Shown here in pieces: positions 18,384-26,962 of a stretch of 64,000 nt of DNA (the stretch's first letter is position 1; each line of letters begins with the position of its first letter). The DNA comes from Chelatococcus sambhunathii (GTDB lineage: Bacteria > Pseudomonadota > Alphaproteobacteria > Rhizobiales > Methylopilaceae), in the NCBI GenBank assembly GCA_031316315.1, contig JADBEO010000008.1, forward strand, positions 1 through 64,000, in the 5' to 3' direction. The position numbers were made by a program, and so were the translations under genes. The notes below the pieces were generated by a model, which made no database searches, was not told the DNA's origin, and worked only from the letters and a program-made list of their open reading frames with translations.

Positions 18384-19376
18384 TCAGTCCAGCCTGACCG
18401 AAAGATCCTTCACGAACTCCGTCGTGAAGGCCTTGGTCCAGTCGGCCTCGGCTTTGAGAAGGCCGGCCCCGACCATGTAATCGCGCGTCGCCTTCCAACG
18501 CTCCCCGGTCATCTGGCCGACGCTCGTCCGGCCCTCGGCGTCGAGTGCGCCGAGCTCCTTCATCTTGGCGATCCCGAAGGCGATCTGCGCGTCGGTCATC
18601 TTCGGGTTGTCGGCCTTGATCAGCGCGTTGGCCGGGGCCGGATTTCCGAGATAGTCGCGCCAGCCCTCCATCGACGCCTTCACGAAGGCGCCGATCGCGG
18701 CGCGCTTCTCCTCGAGCGTCTTGCGCGTGACGACGATCGTCGTGCCGTAGGGCGGGTAACCCTCCTTGGCGAACAGGAAGAAGTTGGCCGGGACGCCCTT
18801 TTCCTGCGCCTGGAACGGCTCGGAGGAGGGGTAGGCCTGCTGGGCGATCTTCGGGTCCGCGAAGAACGGCGTCAGGCTGAAGGTGTAGGCCTTGGCCTGC
18901 GCGTCGTCCGCGCCGTACTTCGCCTTGAACCACGGCCACCAGGTCGTTCGGCCGGAAGTCGAGACCAGGATGACGCGGTCCTTGAGGTCGTCGAGGCTCC
19001 TGACGTCCTCATGGGTCATCATGCCTTGCAAGTCGTATTGGAAGCTCGCCGCGACGGTCACCGCCGGCAGTCCCTTCTCGACCGCGTCAAGCACCTGCAG
19101 ATCGTAGCCGAGGATCGCGTCGACCTCGCCGGCGAGCAGCAGCTGCATGCCTTTGACCTGCGGGCCGCCCATGCGGATCTCGACGTCGAGGCCGGCTTTC
19201 CCGTAGAGCCCCGTCGCCTTGGCCTCGTAGAAGCCGCCATGCTCGGCCTGCGCGTACCAGCTAGTCAGGAGCCTCAGCTTCTCCGCCGCCTGCGCGGTCG
19301 CAGGCGCGGCGAGGAGCGCGCCGCAGACCGCGGCGGCAGCGAGCGCGCGCAGAAGGAGCTGAGGTGTCGCCGTCAT
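18384..19376 (-). CDS. NMT1/THI5-like ABC transporter substrate-binding protein
   Basis: This 330-residue periplasmic protein has a signal peptide (about residues 1-30, ending AQAAE) and the NMT1 pattern LRLLTSWYAQAEHGGFYEAK, GLYGKAGLDVEIRMGG and LLLAGEVDAILG. It is the first gene of the minus-strand operon and directly precedes its ATPase and permease. It is clearly diverged from the second binding protein in the operon (14589-15581), so ligand preference may differ. It is divergent to the LysR regulator, which probably controls it. Confidence 0.9.
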   Translation of the reverse strand: MTATPQLLLRALAAAAVCGALLAAPATAQAAEKLRLLTSWYAQAEHGGFYEAKATGLYGKAGLDVEIRMGGPQVKGMQLLLAGEVDAILGYDLQVLDAVEKGLPAVTVAASFQYDLQGMMTHEDVRSLDDLKDRVILVSTSGRTTWWPWFKAKYGADDAQAKAYTFSLTPFFADPKIAQQAYPSSEPFQAQEKGVPANFFLFAKEGYPPYGTTIVVTRKTLEEKRAAIGAFVKASMEGWRDYLGNPAPANALIKADNPKMTDAQIAFGIAKMKELGALDAEGRTSVGQMTGERWKATRDYMVGAGLLKAEADWTKAFTTEFVKDLSVRLD

Positions 19377-19397
19377 CTCGCCTCGTGATGCAAGGAT

Positions 19398-19411
19398 CGG
19401 TCTGCAGACCG
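19398..19411. promoter_or_regulatory. 14-bp palindrome, candidate LysR binding site
   Basis: CGGTCTGCAGACCG is a perfect palindrome 22 bp upstream of the binding-protein start and 125 bp upstream of the LysR ATG, a usual position for a LysR-type operator in a divergent promoter. Confidence 0.45.
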
Positions 19412-19535
19412 GACAGTTCCATCACGGGGCGTTGCGTGCGAGCATTGTTTATCGCGCGTCGTGCTCGCAAAAAGCGTTCAGCGCCGCTTCAATGGGCGCC
19501 AGCCCAAGCAGGCGGCGCCGGATCGGGAAATCGCC

Positions 19536-20432
19536 ATGCTGCATGGTCGGATGCTGCGCTATCTCGACGAGGTCGCGCGCGCGGGCTCGATCCGCAAGGC
19601 CGCCGACCGGCTGAACGTTGCGGCCTCGGCGATCAACCGTCAGATCCTCTCGCTCGAACAGGAGCTGGAGACGCCGATCTTCGAGCGCATGCCGGGCGGG
19701 CTGAGACTTACGGCGACCGGCGAGATCCTGATCGTCCACGTCCGCGAGACGCTGCGCGAGCACCAGAAGACGCTCGGCCGCATGGCCGCCCTCAAGGGGC
19801 TGATGCGCGGCGAGGTGGTGATCGCCACCATGGGCGGCCTCGTCGACGTCCTCAGCGACGTGCTGTCCGAGTTCCGCCGGCAGCATCCGCGCGTCAAGCT
19901 CGTCGTGCGCGTCCTGCTGGGGGAGCAGATCGTCCGGGCGGTGCTGGACGGCGAGGCGGATCTCGGCCTCGCCTACGATCTGCCGCAGCATCCCCGGCTG
20001 TTCCGCGCGATGGAGTGGCGCCAGTCGCTCGGCGCGGTGTTCGCGCCGGACCATCCGCTGGCCGACCGGCTGTCGGTGCGCTTCGCCGATCTCATGCCCT
20101 ACCCGCTGGTCACCGCGGAGCGCGGCATGGCCCTCAGGGAGGCGGTGGAGCAGCAGGTGCCGTCGAACATCGAATTCCTGCCCGCCGTCGAGACGAACGC
20201 GATCGAGCTCATGAAGCTGCTCGCGCGCGAAACCCCGTCGATCACCTTCATGGGCCTGGTCGAGGTCCAGAAGGAGGTGCGCGCAGGCCGGCTCGCCTTC
20301 GTGCCGTTCTCGGGAACCTCGGCGCGCCAGTCGCTGGCGCTCGTCCACCGCGCGGCCGGATCGCTCGACGCGGTTGCGAGCGTCGTGGTCCAGCACATCT
20401 CGGCGCAGGTCAGCGCGCGCGCCGAGACCTGA
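19536..20432 (+). CDS. LysR family transcriptional regulator
   Basis: The 298-residue protein has an N-terminal winged helix (LRYLDEVARAGSIRKAADRL then NVAASAINRQILSLEQ) and a periplasmic-binding-like effector domain (GLMRGEVVIATMGGLVDVL onward). The ATG at 19536 gives the family's normal length; a GTG at 19461 would add an atypical 25-residue tail. It is divergent from the oxygenase/transport operon and 131 bp upstream of a second oxygenase gene, so it probably regulates both sides in response to the imported compound. Confidence 0.9.
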   Translation: MLHGRMLRYLDEVARAGSIRKAADRLNVAASAINRQILSLEQELETPIFERMPGGLRLTATGEILIVHVRETLREHQKTLGRMAALKGLMRGEVVIATMGGLVDVLSDVLSEFRRQHPRVKLVVRVLLGEQIVRAVLDGEADLGLAYDLPQHPRLFRAMEWRQSLGAVFAPDHPLADRLSVRFADLMPYPLVTAERGMALREAVEQQVPSNIEFLPAVETNAIELMKLLARETPSITFMGLVEVQKEVRAGRLAFVPFSGTSARQSLALVHRAAGSLDAVASVVVQHISAQVSARAET

Positions 20433-20563
20433 TCCGGCCGCTGCCGAAAACAGTACGCGTCGCACGCAAATCGGTGCTTGTGAGCGCACGCGGTCTGTGG
20501 AGCCTTTCCGATCAGCCAAGCTGGCCTTCCAGGCCGCTCCGGTCGGCGCAAGGAGGCTGCGAC

Positions 20564-21511
20564 ATGGCCAATCTTCCCGTCATCGACTTCGCGCCGATGC
20601 TGTCCGACGACCCGAAGGGCCGAAGCAGGCTGGCGTCCGAACTCAGGGCCGCCTGCATCGCCAACGGCTTCTTCTACGCCACCGGGACCGGCGTCTCCCC
20701 GGAAGCCGCCGCGGACGCGATCGCGGCGGCGAAGGAGTTCTTCACCCTGCCGGAGGCCGTGAAGCTCACGATCTCGCAGGCGCGCTCGCCGCACGGGCGG
20801 GGCTATGAGTCGATGAGCAATCAGCGTCTCGAGCCCGGCGCGGAGGCCGACCTCAAGGAAGGCTTCATCATGGGCGTCGACCTGCCCGCCGACGATCCGC
20901 GGGTCGTCGCGGGGTGGCCGCAATATGGCTGGAACCTCTGGCCGGAGGGGATGGACGCCTGGCGGGCGCGGGTGGAGGCCTATCACGCGGCCATGATCGA
21001 ATGCGCCGGCGTGGTGATGCGCGCGCTCGCGCTGTCGCTCGACGTCGAGGAGACATACTTCGACGACTTCCGCCGCGAAGGCGTCGCGACGCTGCGCATG
21101 CTGCATTACCCGCCGCAGCCGAAGGACGCGTCCGCGGCCGCCCGTGGCGCGGGCGCCCATAGCGATTGGGGCGGCGTCACCATACTGCTGCAGGACGAGG
21201 TCGGCGGCCTGCAGGTCAAGAACGGCGAGGATGACTGGATCGACGCGCCGCCGATCCCGGGAACCTTCGTGGTCAATCTCGCCGACTTCATGCCGCGCTG
21301 GACCAACGGCCTCTATCGTTCCACCGTTCACCGCGTGATCAACCGCTCCGGACGCGAGCGCTACTCGCTGCCGTTCTTCTTCGACGGGCGCGGCGACTAC
21401 GTCTCCGAGACGATCCCGACCTGCATCAGGCCTGGCGAGACGCCGCGCTTCGCGCCGCTCTCCGTGAACCAGCATCTCGCCGAGATGTATGCGGCGACCC
21501 GCGCCGCCTGA
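20564..21511 (+). CDS. Isopenicillin N synthase-like 2-oxoglutarate/Fe(II) oxygenase
   Basis: This 315-residue enzyme has the 2OG-Fe(II) layout: LPVIDFAPMLSDD at the N-terminus, iron ligands in GAHSDWGGVTILLQ (H-x-D) and STVHRVINRSG (His), and the cosubstrate-binding RERYSLPFFF. AAGGAGG lies 8 bases before the ATG. It opens a plus-strand run of amidohydrolase, creatininase, cupin and isochorismatase-fold genes, which suggests an oxidise-then-hydrolyse pathway for a cyclic nitrogen compound. The substrate is unknown. Confidence 0.88.
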   Translation: MANLPVIDFAPMLSDDPKGRSRLASELRAACIANGFFYATGTGVSPEAAADAIAAAKEFFTLPEAVKLTISQARSPHGRGYESMSNQRLEPGAEADLKEGFIMGVDLPADDPRVVAGWPQYGWNLWPEGMDAWRARVEAYHAAMIECAGVVMRALALSLDVEETYFDDFRREGVATLRMLHYPPQPKDASAAARGAGAHSDWGGVTILLQDEVGGLQVKNGEDDWIDAPPIPGTFVVNLADFMPRWTNGLYRSTVHRVINRSGRERYSLPFFFDGRGDYVSETIPTCIRPGETPRFAPLSVNQHLAEMYAATRAA

Positions 21512-21553
21512 GTCGACGGGCGCAGCTTCGCCCCGCCCTCCGGAGCACGAGAC

Positions 21554-22921
21554 ATGCAGAGCATTCCCGAGCACGCGTTCACGACCGATCGGCCGACGAC
21601 GCTGCGGCGCGCTCGCTCGCCCGTTGCGTTCCTGCCTGAAGTCGTCGGCGTCGCTCCCGACCGGGACGGCGCCGCGCTCGTCGATATCGCGATCGCGGAT
21701 GGACGCGTGGCGAGCGTCGCGCCCGCCGGGTCTGGCCCCGCGCTCCCGGGCGACGTGGATCTCGGCGGCCGCCATCTCTGGCCGACGCTCGTCGACGTTC
21801 ACGCTCATCTCGACAAGGGCCACATCGTCGAGCGCACGCCCAATCCGGACGGCACGCATTTCGGCGCATTGACGGCCACGGCGGAGGACAGGACGCGCTT
21901 CTGGCGCCGTGACGACCTGATCCGCCGCATGGAGTTCGGGCTCGCCTGCGCGGAGGCGCACGGCGTCTCGGCGATCCGAACCCATCTCGACAGCCAGGAA
22001 GAGCAGGGCCCGGAGACCTGGGCCGCGTTCGGCGAAGTCTCGGTCGCTTGGAAGAACCGCGTCGCCCTCCAGGCGGTCGCTCTCGCGCCGATGGATATCT
22101 TCCGGGGGCCGTACGCCGAACAGCTCGCGGATATCGTGGCCGAAACGGGCGGGCTGATGGGCGGCGTGACGCGCGCGACCGGCTCTCGGATCGAGGATGG
22201 GCTCGCGGATCTCGACGCGCTGCTCGATCGCCTTTTCGCGCTCGCCAGCGACCGCGACCTCGACGTCGACCTCCATGTCGACGAGACGAACTACGCCGCC
22301 GGCGCGACCTTGCCGGACATCGCGCGCGCAACGATCCGAAACGGCTATGAGGGACGGGTGACCTGCGGTCATTGCTGCAGCCTTGCGCTGCAGGACGAGG
22401 CGACCCTCGCCGAGCACGTCAGGCTCGTGCGCGACGCCGGGATCTCGATCGTCACGCTGCCGACGGTCAACATGTACTTGCAAGACCGCCAGGCTGGCCG
22501 CACCCCGCGCTGGCGCGGGGTGACCCCCGTCACGGAGCTGCGCGCCGCAGGCGTGCGGGTCGCGGTGGCCGGCGACAACTGCCGCGACCCGTTCTACGCC
22601 TATGGCGACCACGACATGCTCGACACCTTCCGCCAGGGGGTGAAGATCCTCCATCTCGATCATCCCTATGGCGACGCGGCGGCGCTCGCCGGCCCGGCGC
22701 CCGCGGCGATCATGGGTCTTTCCGACCACGGCGCGATCCGCCCGGGCGCGCCCGCGAGCTTCATCGTTATGAACGCGTGGAGCATGGATCAGGTGCTGGC
22801 CCGCCCGCAAAGCGACCGGATCGTCGTGCGCAACGGGCGCAGGCTCGCCGGCGGCCTGCCGTCCTACGCGACGCTTGTCGCCGCCGAGCCCGGACGTCCG
22901 ACCGAGCACGCCGCGGCATGA
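21554..22921 (+). CDS. Cytosine deaminase-like amidohydrolase
   Basis: The 455-residue protein has all metal-site elements of the cytosine deaminase/AtzC group: H83-x-H85 in DVHAHLDKGH, RTHLDSQEEQ, DLHVDETNY, CGHCCSLALQ and the aspartate in AGDNCRDPFYAYG. It probably deaminates or ring-opens a heterocyclic amide in the cytosol. Its stop overlaps the creatininase ATG (ATGA), so the two are translationally coupled. A relative with Asn in place of this aspartate lies at 8113-9336. Confidence 0.87.
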   Translation: MQSIPEHAFTTDRPTTLRRARSPVAFLPEVVGVAPDRDGAALVDIAIADGRVASVAPAGSGPALPGDVDLGGRHLWPTLVDVHAHLDKGHIVERTPNPDGTHFGALTATAEDRTRFWRRDDLIRRMEFGLACAEAHGVSAIRTHLDSQEEQGPETWAAFGEVSVAWKNRVALQAVALAPMDIFRGPYAEQLADIVAETGGLMGGVTRATGSRIEDGLADLDALLDRLFALASDRDLDVDLHVDETNYAAGATLPDIARATIRNGYEGRVTCGHCCSLALQDEATLAEHVRLVRDAGISIVTLPTVNMYLQDRQAGRTPRWRGVTPVTELRAAGVRVAVAGDNCRDPFYAYGDHDMLDTFRQGVKILHLDHPYGDAAALAGPAPAAIMGLSDHGAIRPGAPASFIVMNAWSMDQVLARPQSDRIVVRNGRRLAGGLPSYATLVAAEPGRPTEHAAA

Positions 22922-23739
22922 GGTTCTCGTCGCGCTGGTGGTGGGACCTGTCGACACGCGAATTCGCGGCCGCCGATATCAGCGGCGTCGTCGCGATCCT
23001 TCCCGTCGGCGCGGTCGAGCAGCACGGGCCGCATCTGCCCGTCAAGGTCGACGCGGCGATCAACGCCGGGATCGTCTCGCGCGCCGTCGAGCTGATGCCC
23101 CACGACTTGCCTGCGCTGGTCATGCCCGCCGTCCCGGTCGGCAAATCCAACGAGCACCTGGCCTATCCCGGCACGATCAGCCTGCCCTACGAGGTGCTCG
23201 GCCGCGTGTGGTTCGAGATGGCCAAGTCCGCCTGGCGGGCAGGCGTGAGGAAGATCGTGTTCTGGAACTCCCATGGCGGGCAGCCGCAACTGCTCGAGAT
23301 CGTCTGCCGCGAGCTTCGGGTCGAGCTCGGAATGCTGGCCGTCGCGGCGATGTGGTCGCGCGTGATCGACGTCTCCGACCTCTATTCGGCGCGAGAGAAC
23401 GCCCACGGCATCCATGGCGGCGAGTCCGAGACAAGCGTGATGCTGCATCTCCATCCCGAGCTCGTGCGCATGGACCTAGCCGAGGATTTTTCCCCGCGCA
23501 CGCTGGAGCTCGAGGCGAAGGGCTCCGCCCTCGCCGAGCGCACGGTGGCCTTCGGCTGGCAGGCTCAGGACCTCCATCCGGCCGGCGTCGCCGGAAACGC
23601 CGCGGCCGCCGACGCGGCGCGCGGAGCGGAAGAGGTGGAGCGCGCGGCCAGGGCCCTGGTGCGGATCGTGACGGACGTCGCCGCCTTCCCGCTGGCCTCG
23701 ATTTCGCAAGAGACGGCGTTCGGACGGGAGCGCGCATGA
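22918..23739 (+). CDS. Creatininase family amidohydrolase
   Basis: The 273-residue product matches the creatininase family: AILPVGAVEQHGPHLPVKVD with the metal-binding Glu, His and Asp, then FWNSHGGQPQLLEIVCREL and HGIHGGESETSVML with further ligands. Members open small cyclic amides (creatinine) or deformylate formamidopyrimidines. In this context a ring-opening step after the deaminase-like enzyme is plausible. The start overlaps the upstream stop by four bases. Confidence 0.9.
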   Translation: MRFSSRWWWDLSTREFAAADISGVVAILPVGAVEQHGPHLPVKVDAAINAGIVSRAVELMPHDLPALVMPAVPVGKSNEHLAYPGTISLPYEVLGRVWFEMAKSAWRAGVRKIVFWNSHGGQPQLLEIVCRELRVELGMLAVAAMWSRVIDVSDLYSARENAHGIHGGESETSVMLHLHPELVRMDLAEDFSPRTLELEAKGSALAERTVAFGWQAQDLHPAGVAGNAAAADAARGAEEVERAARALVRIVTDVAAFPLASISQETAFGRERA

Positions 23740-23810
23740 AGAGGGCGATCAGGACCGCGTGCCTCGGACGCCCGCCCCGCGCCCTTCGACGACAGGATAG
23801 GAGCAACGCC

Positions 23811-24239
23811 ATGCTGCAATACAGCTTCGAGAACGCGCAGTCCGCCAAGGCCTTCCGCATCAGCCCGAACGACACGAACTACTTCGCCATGCTGTTCGAC
23901 GGCGAGAAGGACCAGATCGACAACATCTTCGTCATCGAGATCTTCACGCCCGGCGGCGCGACGCCGCCGAACGAGCACGCCGCCGCGCACGAGTTCTTCT
24001 ACGTGATCGAAGGCGAGGGGCTCGCGCGCTGCGAGGACAAGACGATGCCGATCAAGAAGGGAGACGCGCTGCTGCTGCGGCCGGGCGCCGAGCACGTCAT
24101 CCAGAACACCGGAGCCGGCAAGCTCTACACCCTCACCGTCATGACCCCGAACGAGGGCTTTGCCGAACTCATCCGGGGCGGCGAGGAGGTCGAGCTCGAC
24201 GAGGAGGACATGCGGGTCCTCGGCGGTCTGAAAGGCTGA
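23811..24239 (+). CDS. Cupin domain protein
   Basis: The 142-residue protein contains one cupin barrel with the metal motif NEHAAAHEFFYVIEGEG (two His and one Glu) and the second motif RPGAEHVIQNTG. An upstream ATG at 23736 overlapping the creatininase stop would add a basic, poorly conserved 25-residue tail; the ATG at 23811 has a good ataggag Shine-Dalgarno and is preferred. It is probably a small metalloenzyme or isomerase of the surrounding pathway; its activity is unknown. Confidence 0.83.
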   Translation: MLQYSFENAQSAKAFRISPNDTNYFAMLFDGEKDQIDNIFVIEIFTPGGATPPNEHAAAHEFFYVIEGEGLARCEDKTMPIKKGDALLLRPGAEHVIQNTGAGKLYTLTVMTPNEGFAELIRGGEEVELDEEDMRVLGGLKG

Positions 24240-24244
24240 ACCGC

Positions 24245-25024
24245 GTGAAGGCTGACGTGCGGCGCCCGCTCGGCTCGAGCGAACGCAACCGCTGGCTCGT
24301 CGACGAGGCTTCCGTCTCGCTGCTGCGCGACGCCGCTCCGGCGCGGCCCCTGACGGTGCACGATAAAGGGCGCGCGATCACCTTCGACGTCGCGCGAACG
24401 GCGATGATCGTCGTCGACATGCAGAACGACTTCTGCCACCCGGACGGCTGGCTCGCGCATATCGGCGTAGACATCATGCCGGCGCGGGCGCCGATTGGGC
24501 CGTTCAAAGCGCTGCTGCCGGCGCTGCGCGCGGCAGGTGTGCCGATTCTTTGGGTCAACTGGGGGAACCGGCCGGACCGGATGAACCTCAGTCCGGCGCT
24601 TTTGCACGTCTACAACCCGACCGGCGCGGGAGTCGGCATCGGCGACCCGTTGCCGAAGTCGGGCGCGCCCGTGCTCGAGGCGGGGAGCTGGGCGGCGGCG
24701 ATCGCCGACGGGCTCGAGACCGACCCCGCCGACATTCAGGTCGCCAAGTACCGGATGTCGGGCTTCCCCGACACGCCGCTCGACAGCATCCTCAGGAACC
24801 TCAGGGTCGATACGCTGCTGTTCGGCGGGGTCAATATGGACCAGTGCGTGCTGTGCACGCTGCAGGACGCCAACTTCCTCGGCTACGACTGCCTGCTGGT
24901 CGAGGATTGCTGCGCCACCACCTCGCCGGACTTCTGCCGGGAGGCGACGCTCTACAACGTCCGCCAGTGCTTCGGCTTCGTCACCGACGGGCCGGCCCTG
25001 CTCGAGGGGCTGAAGGCGACATGA
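24245..25024 (+). CDS. Isochorismatase-family cysteine hydrolase
   Basis: The 259-residue protein has the catalytic set of the isochorismatase-like hydrolases: Asp in MIVVDMQNDFCHPDGWLA, Lys in VAKYRMSGF and Cys in VNMDQCVLCTLQDANF. The family includes ureidoacrylate, biuret, N-carbamoylsarcosine and nicotinamide hydrolases, so it probably releases ammonia or carbamate from an open-chain ureide made by the preceding enzymes. A GTG at 24245, five bases after the cupin stop, is the start. It differs from the BiuH-type proteins elsewhere in the window. Confidence 0.85.
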   Translation: MKADVRRPLGSSERNRWLVDEASVSLLRDAAPARPLTVHDKGRAITFDVARTAMIVVDMQNDFCHPDGWLAHIGVDIMPARAPIGPFKALLPALRAAGVPILWVNWGNRPDRMNLSPALLHVYNPTGAGVGIGDPLPKSGAPVLEAGSWAAAIADGLETDPADIQVAKYRMSGFPDTPLDSILRNLRVDTLLFGGVNMDQCVLCTLQDANFLGYDCLLVEDCCATTSPDFCREATLYNVRQCFGFVTDGPALLEGLKAT

Positions 25025-25054
25025 ACGCTTCGGCTCGCGGCGCGCCTGGCCGGC

Positions 25055-25885
25055 CTACGACACGCCGAGCTTGCGCCGTTGGCGCGCGATGATGGCGATT
25101 GTGGCGAGCGCGATCCCGATCACGGCGAACGACACCAGCGTCGTCACAGCGCCGAGCGCATAGAGCACCGGCGTCGTGACATTGGTGGTCATGCCGTAGA
25201 TCTCGAGCGGCAGGGTGTTGAACGAGCCGGCGGTCATCAGCGTCCGCGCGAACTCGTCATAGGACAGCGTGAAGCCGAACAGCCCGACCCCGACGAGGCT
25301 CGGCGCGATGATCGGCAGCACGACATGGGCGAAGGCTTGCCAGCTCGTGGCGCCGAGGTCGCGCGCCGCCTCCTCGTAGGCCGGGGAGAAGCGGTTGAAG
25401 ACGGCGAACATGATCAGCACGCCGAAGGGCAGCGTCCAGGTGAGGTGCGCGCCGAAGGCGGACGACCACCAGTTCGGCTCGAGCCCCGCGATCTGGAAGG
25501 CGAGGCCGATGCCGAGGCTGATCAGGATCGACGGCACCACGAGGCTGGAGATCGTGAGGTAGAACAGCGGCGTCGCGCCGAGGAAGCCGCGCCGGAAGGC
25601 GAGCCCCGCAAGCAACGAGACCACGACGGTGGTCGCCATCACCATCAGTCCGAGCATGAGCGAACGGGAGAAGGACCCGCCGAAGTCGCCGACGGCCTGC
25701 GTCTCGAACAGGTTCTGAAACCAGCGCAGCGAGACCCCGTTCATCGGGAAGGTGAGGCCGCCGTTCGGTCCCTGGAAGGACAGGAGCAGGATGGTCGAGA
25801 GCGGGCCGTACAGGAACAGCACGAACAGGCCGAAGAAGGCGGCCAGCAGATAGAACTCGAGCGTGCGGCGGTCGGCCTGCATCAC
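25055..25885 (-). CDS. ABC transporter permease (PotC type)
   Basis: The 276-residue protein has about six membrane helices and the EAA loop of PotC-like permeases (YEEAARDLGATSWQAFAHVV then LPIIAPSLVGVGLFG). It is the last gene of a four-gene importer and overlaps the PotB-type stop/start as ATGA. The Pot class imports polyamines, but relatives also carry other small cations or amino acids. Confidence 0.9.
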   Translation of the reverse strand: MMQADRRTLEFYLLAAFFGLFVLFLYGPLSTILLLSFQGPNGGLTFPMNGVSLRWFQNLFETQAVGDFGGSFSRSLMLGLMVMATTVVVSLLAGLAFRRGFLGATPLFYLTISSLVVPSILISLGIGLAFQIAGLEPNWWSSAFGAHLTWTLPFGVLIMFAVFNRFSPAYEEAARDLGATSWQAFAHVVLPIIAPSLVGVGLFGFTLSYDEFARTLMTAGSFNTLPLEIYGMTTNVTTPVLYALGAVTTLVSFAVIGIALATIAIIARQRRKLGVS

Positions 25886-26796
25886 AGCTCCTTCCGGATG
25901 TCCACGATCCTGAGGATCGCGGCCATCATGATGAGCACCAGCACGAGCAGCGCGACCGCGTTGGCGGCAGCCGCCGGATACTGCAGCAGCGAGATCTGGT
26001 TCGCGATCATCAGCCCCATCGAGGCGGACTGGCCGCCGGACATGAAGCGCACGGTGATGAAGTCGCCGAGCACCAGCGTGATGACGAAGATCGAGCCGAT
26101 CGCGATGCCGGGCTTCGCCAGCGGGATGATGACGTTCCAGAGGATCTGAAAGCCGTTGGCCCCAGCGTCCCGCGCCGCTTCGATCAGCGACCGGTCGATG
26201 CGCACCAGCGTGTTGAAGATCGGCGTCACCATGAACAGCGAATAGAGGTGCACCATCGCGAGCACGACGGCGAACTCCGAGAATAGAAGAAACTCGAGCG
26301 GCGCCGGCACGATCCCGGCTTCGACGAGCGCCGAGTTCAGCAGCCCGTTGCGGCCGAGGAACGGCACCCAGGAGATCATCCGGATGATGTTCGAGGTGAG
26401 AAACGGCACGGTGCAGACGAGGAACAGCAGCGTCTGCATCTTCGAGGTGCGGACGTGGAAGGCGAGGAAATAGGCCACCCAGAATCCGACGAAGAGCGTG
26501 ATCGCCCAGACGATCGCGACGAACTTCAGCGTGTTCAGGAGGGTCGACCAGGTGACCCAGGAGCCGAGCGTCTCGGCATAGTTGAGCGTGACGAAGGCCG
26601 GGTAGATCTGGACGCTGTCGTAGTCCCAGAAGCTGACGATCACGATCGCCGCGATCGGCAGCAGCAGGAACGCGCCGAGGATCAGCCCGAGCGGCATGGC
26701 CTGCAGATAGGGGGCGAACGGCGGGGCGCGGCGGCGTCTTTTCGGCGCGGGCGCGTCGGAGACGGCTGCGGGAGCAGCTTCTGCGGCGACGCTCAT
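25882..26796 (-). CDS. ABC transporter permease (PotB type)
   Basis: The 304-residue permease has a proline- and arginine-rich cytoplasmic N-terminus (about residues 1-30), then six helices and the EAA loop SLIEAARDAGANGFQILWNV followed by IIPLAKPGIA. It pairs with the PotC-type permease downstream. The 166-bp gap to the binding-protein gene holds two strong hairpins that could uncouple expression of the binding protein from the permeases. Confidence 0.9.
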   Translation of the reverse strand: MSVAAEAAPAAVSDAPAPKRRRRAPPFAPYLQAMPLGLILGAFLLLPIAAIVIVSFWDYDSVQIYPAFVTLNYAETLGSWVTWSTLLNTLKFVAIVWAITLFVGFWVAYFLAFHVRTSKMQTLLFLVCTVPFLTSNIIRMISWVPFLGRNGLLNSALVEAGIVPAPLEFLLFSEFAVVLAMVHLYSLFMVTPIFNTLVRIDRSLIEAARDAGANGFQILWNVIIPLAKPGIAIGSIFVITLVLGDFITVRFMSGGQSASMGLMIANQISLLQYPAAAANAVALLVLVLIMMAAILRIVDIRKEL

Positions 26797-26822
26797 CGAG
26801 CTTGGCCTAACGATCGGGTTCT

Positions 26823-26844
26823 CTTCTCCCGGTCGCGGGAGAAG
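26823..26844. repeat. Hairpin repeat between transporter genes (a)
   Basis: Perfect 9-bp arms cttctcccg and cgggagaag enclose a 4-base loop. With the next hairpin it lies between the binding-protein stop and the PotB-type start, and may protect or attenuate the mRNA. Confidence 0.6.
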
Positions 26845-26901
26845 GTAGCGATGAGGAGGCGTCCGGCCTCGGGGGCGCTTCCCGACAGACCCTCACCCTT
26901 A

Positions 26902-26925
26902 CCCTCTCCCGCAAGCGGGAGAGGG
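26902..26925. repeat. Hairpin repeat between transporter genes (b)
   Basis: Perfect 11-bp arms ccctctcccgc and gcgggagaggg are separated by two adenines. It is of the dispersed ctctcccgcaagcgggagag type. Confidence 0.65.
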
Positions 26926-26962
26926 GGGCGGAAGCGGCGCGCCATATGAGCCGGAAACCCGC

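Noticed and set aside
19364-20563. Long upstream extension of the oxygenase at 20564
   Set aside because: The extension reads LysR sequence in the wrong frame. A strong AAGGAGG precedes the ATG at 20564.
20099-22957. Antisense open frame of 952 codons
   Set aside because: It is a shadow of the oxygenase, amidohydrolase and LysR genes in high-GC DNA. Its translation is rich in Arg, His, Asp and Glu with no family motifs, while the plus-strand frames show clear domains.
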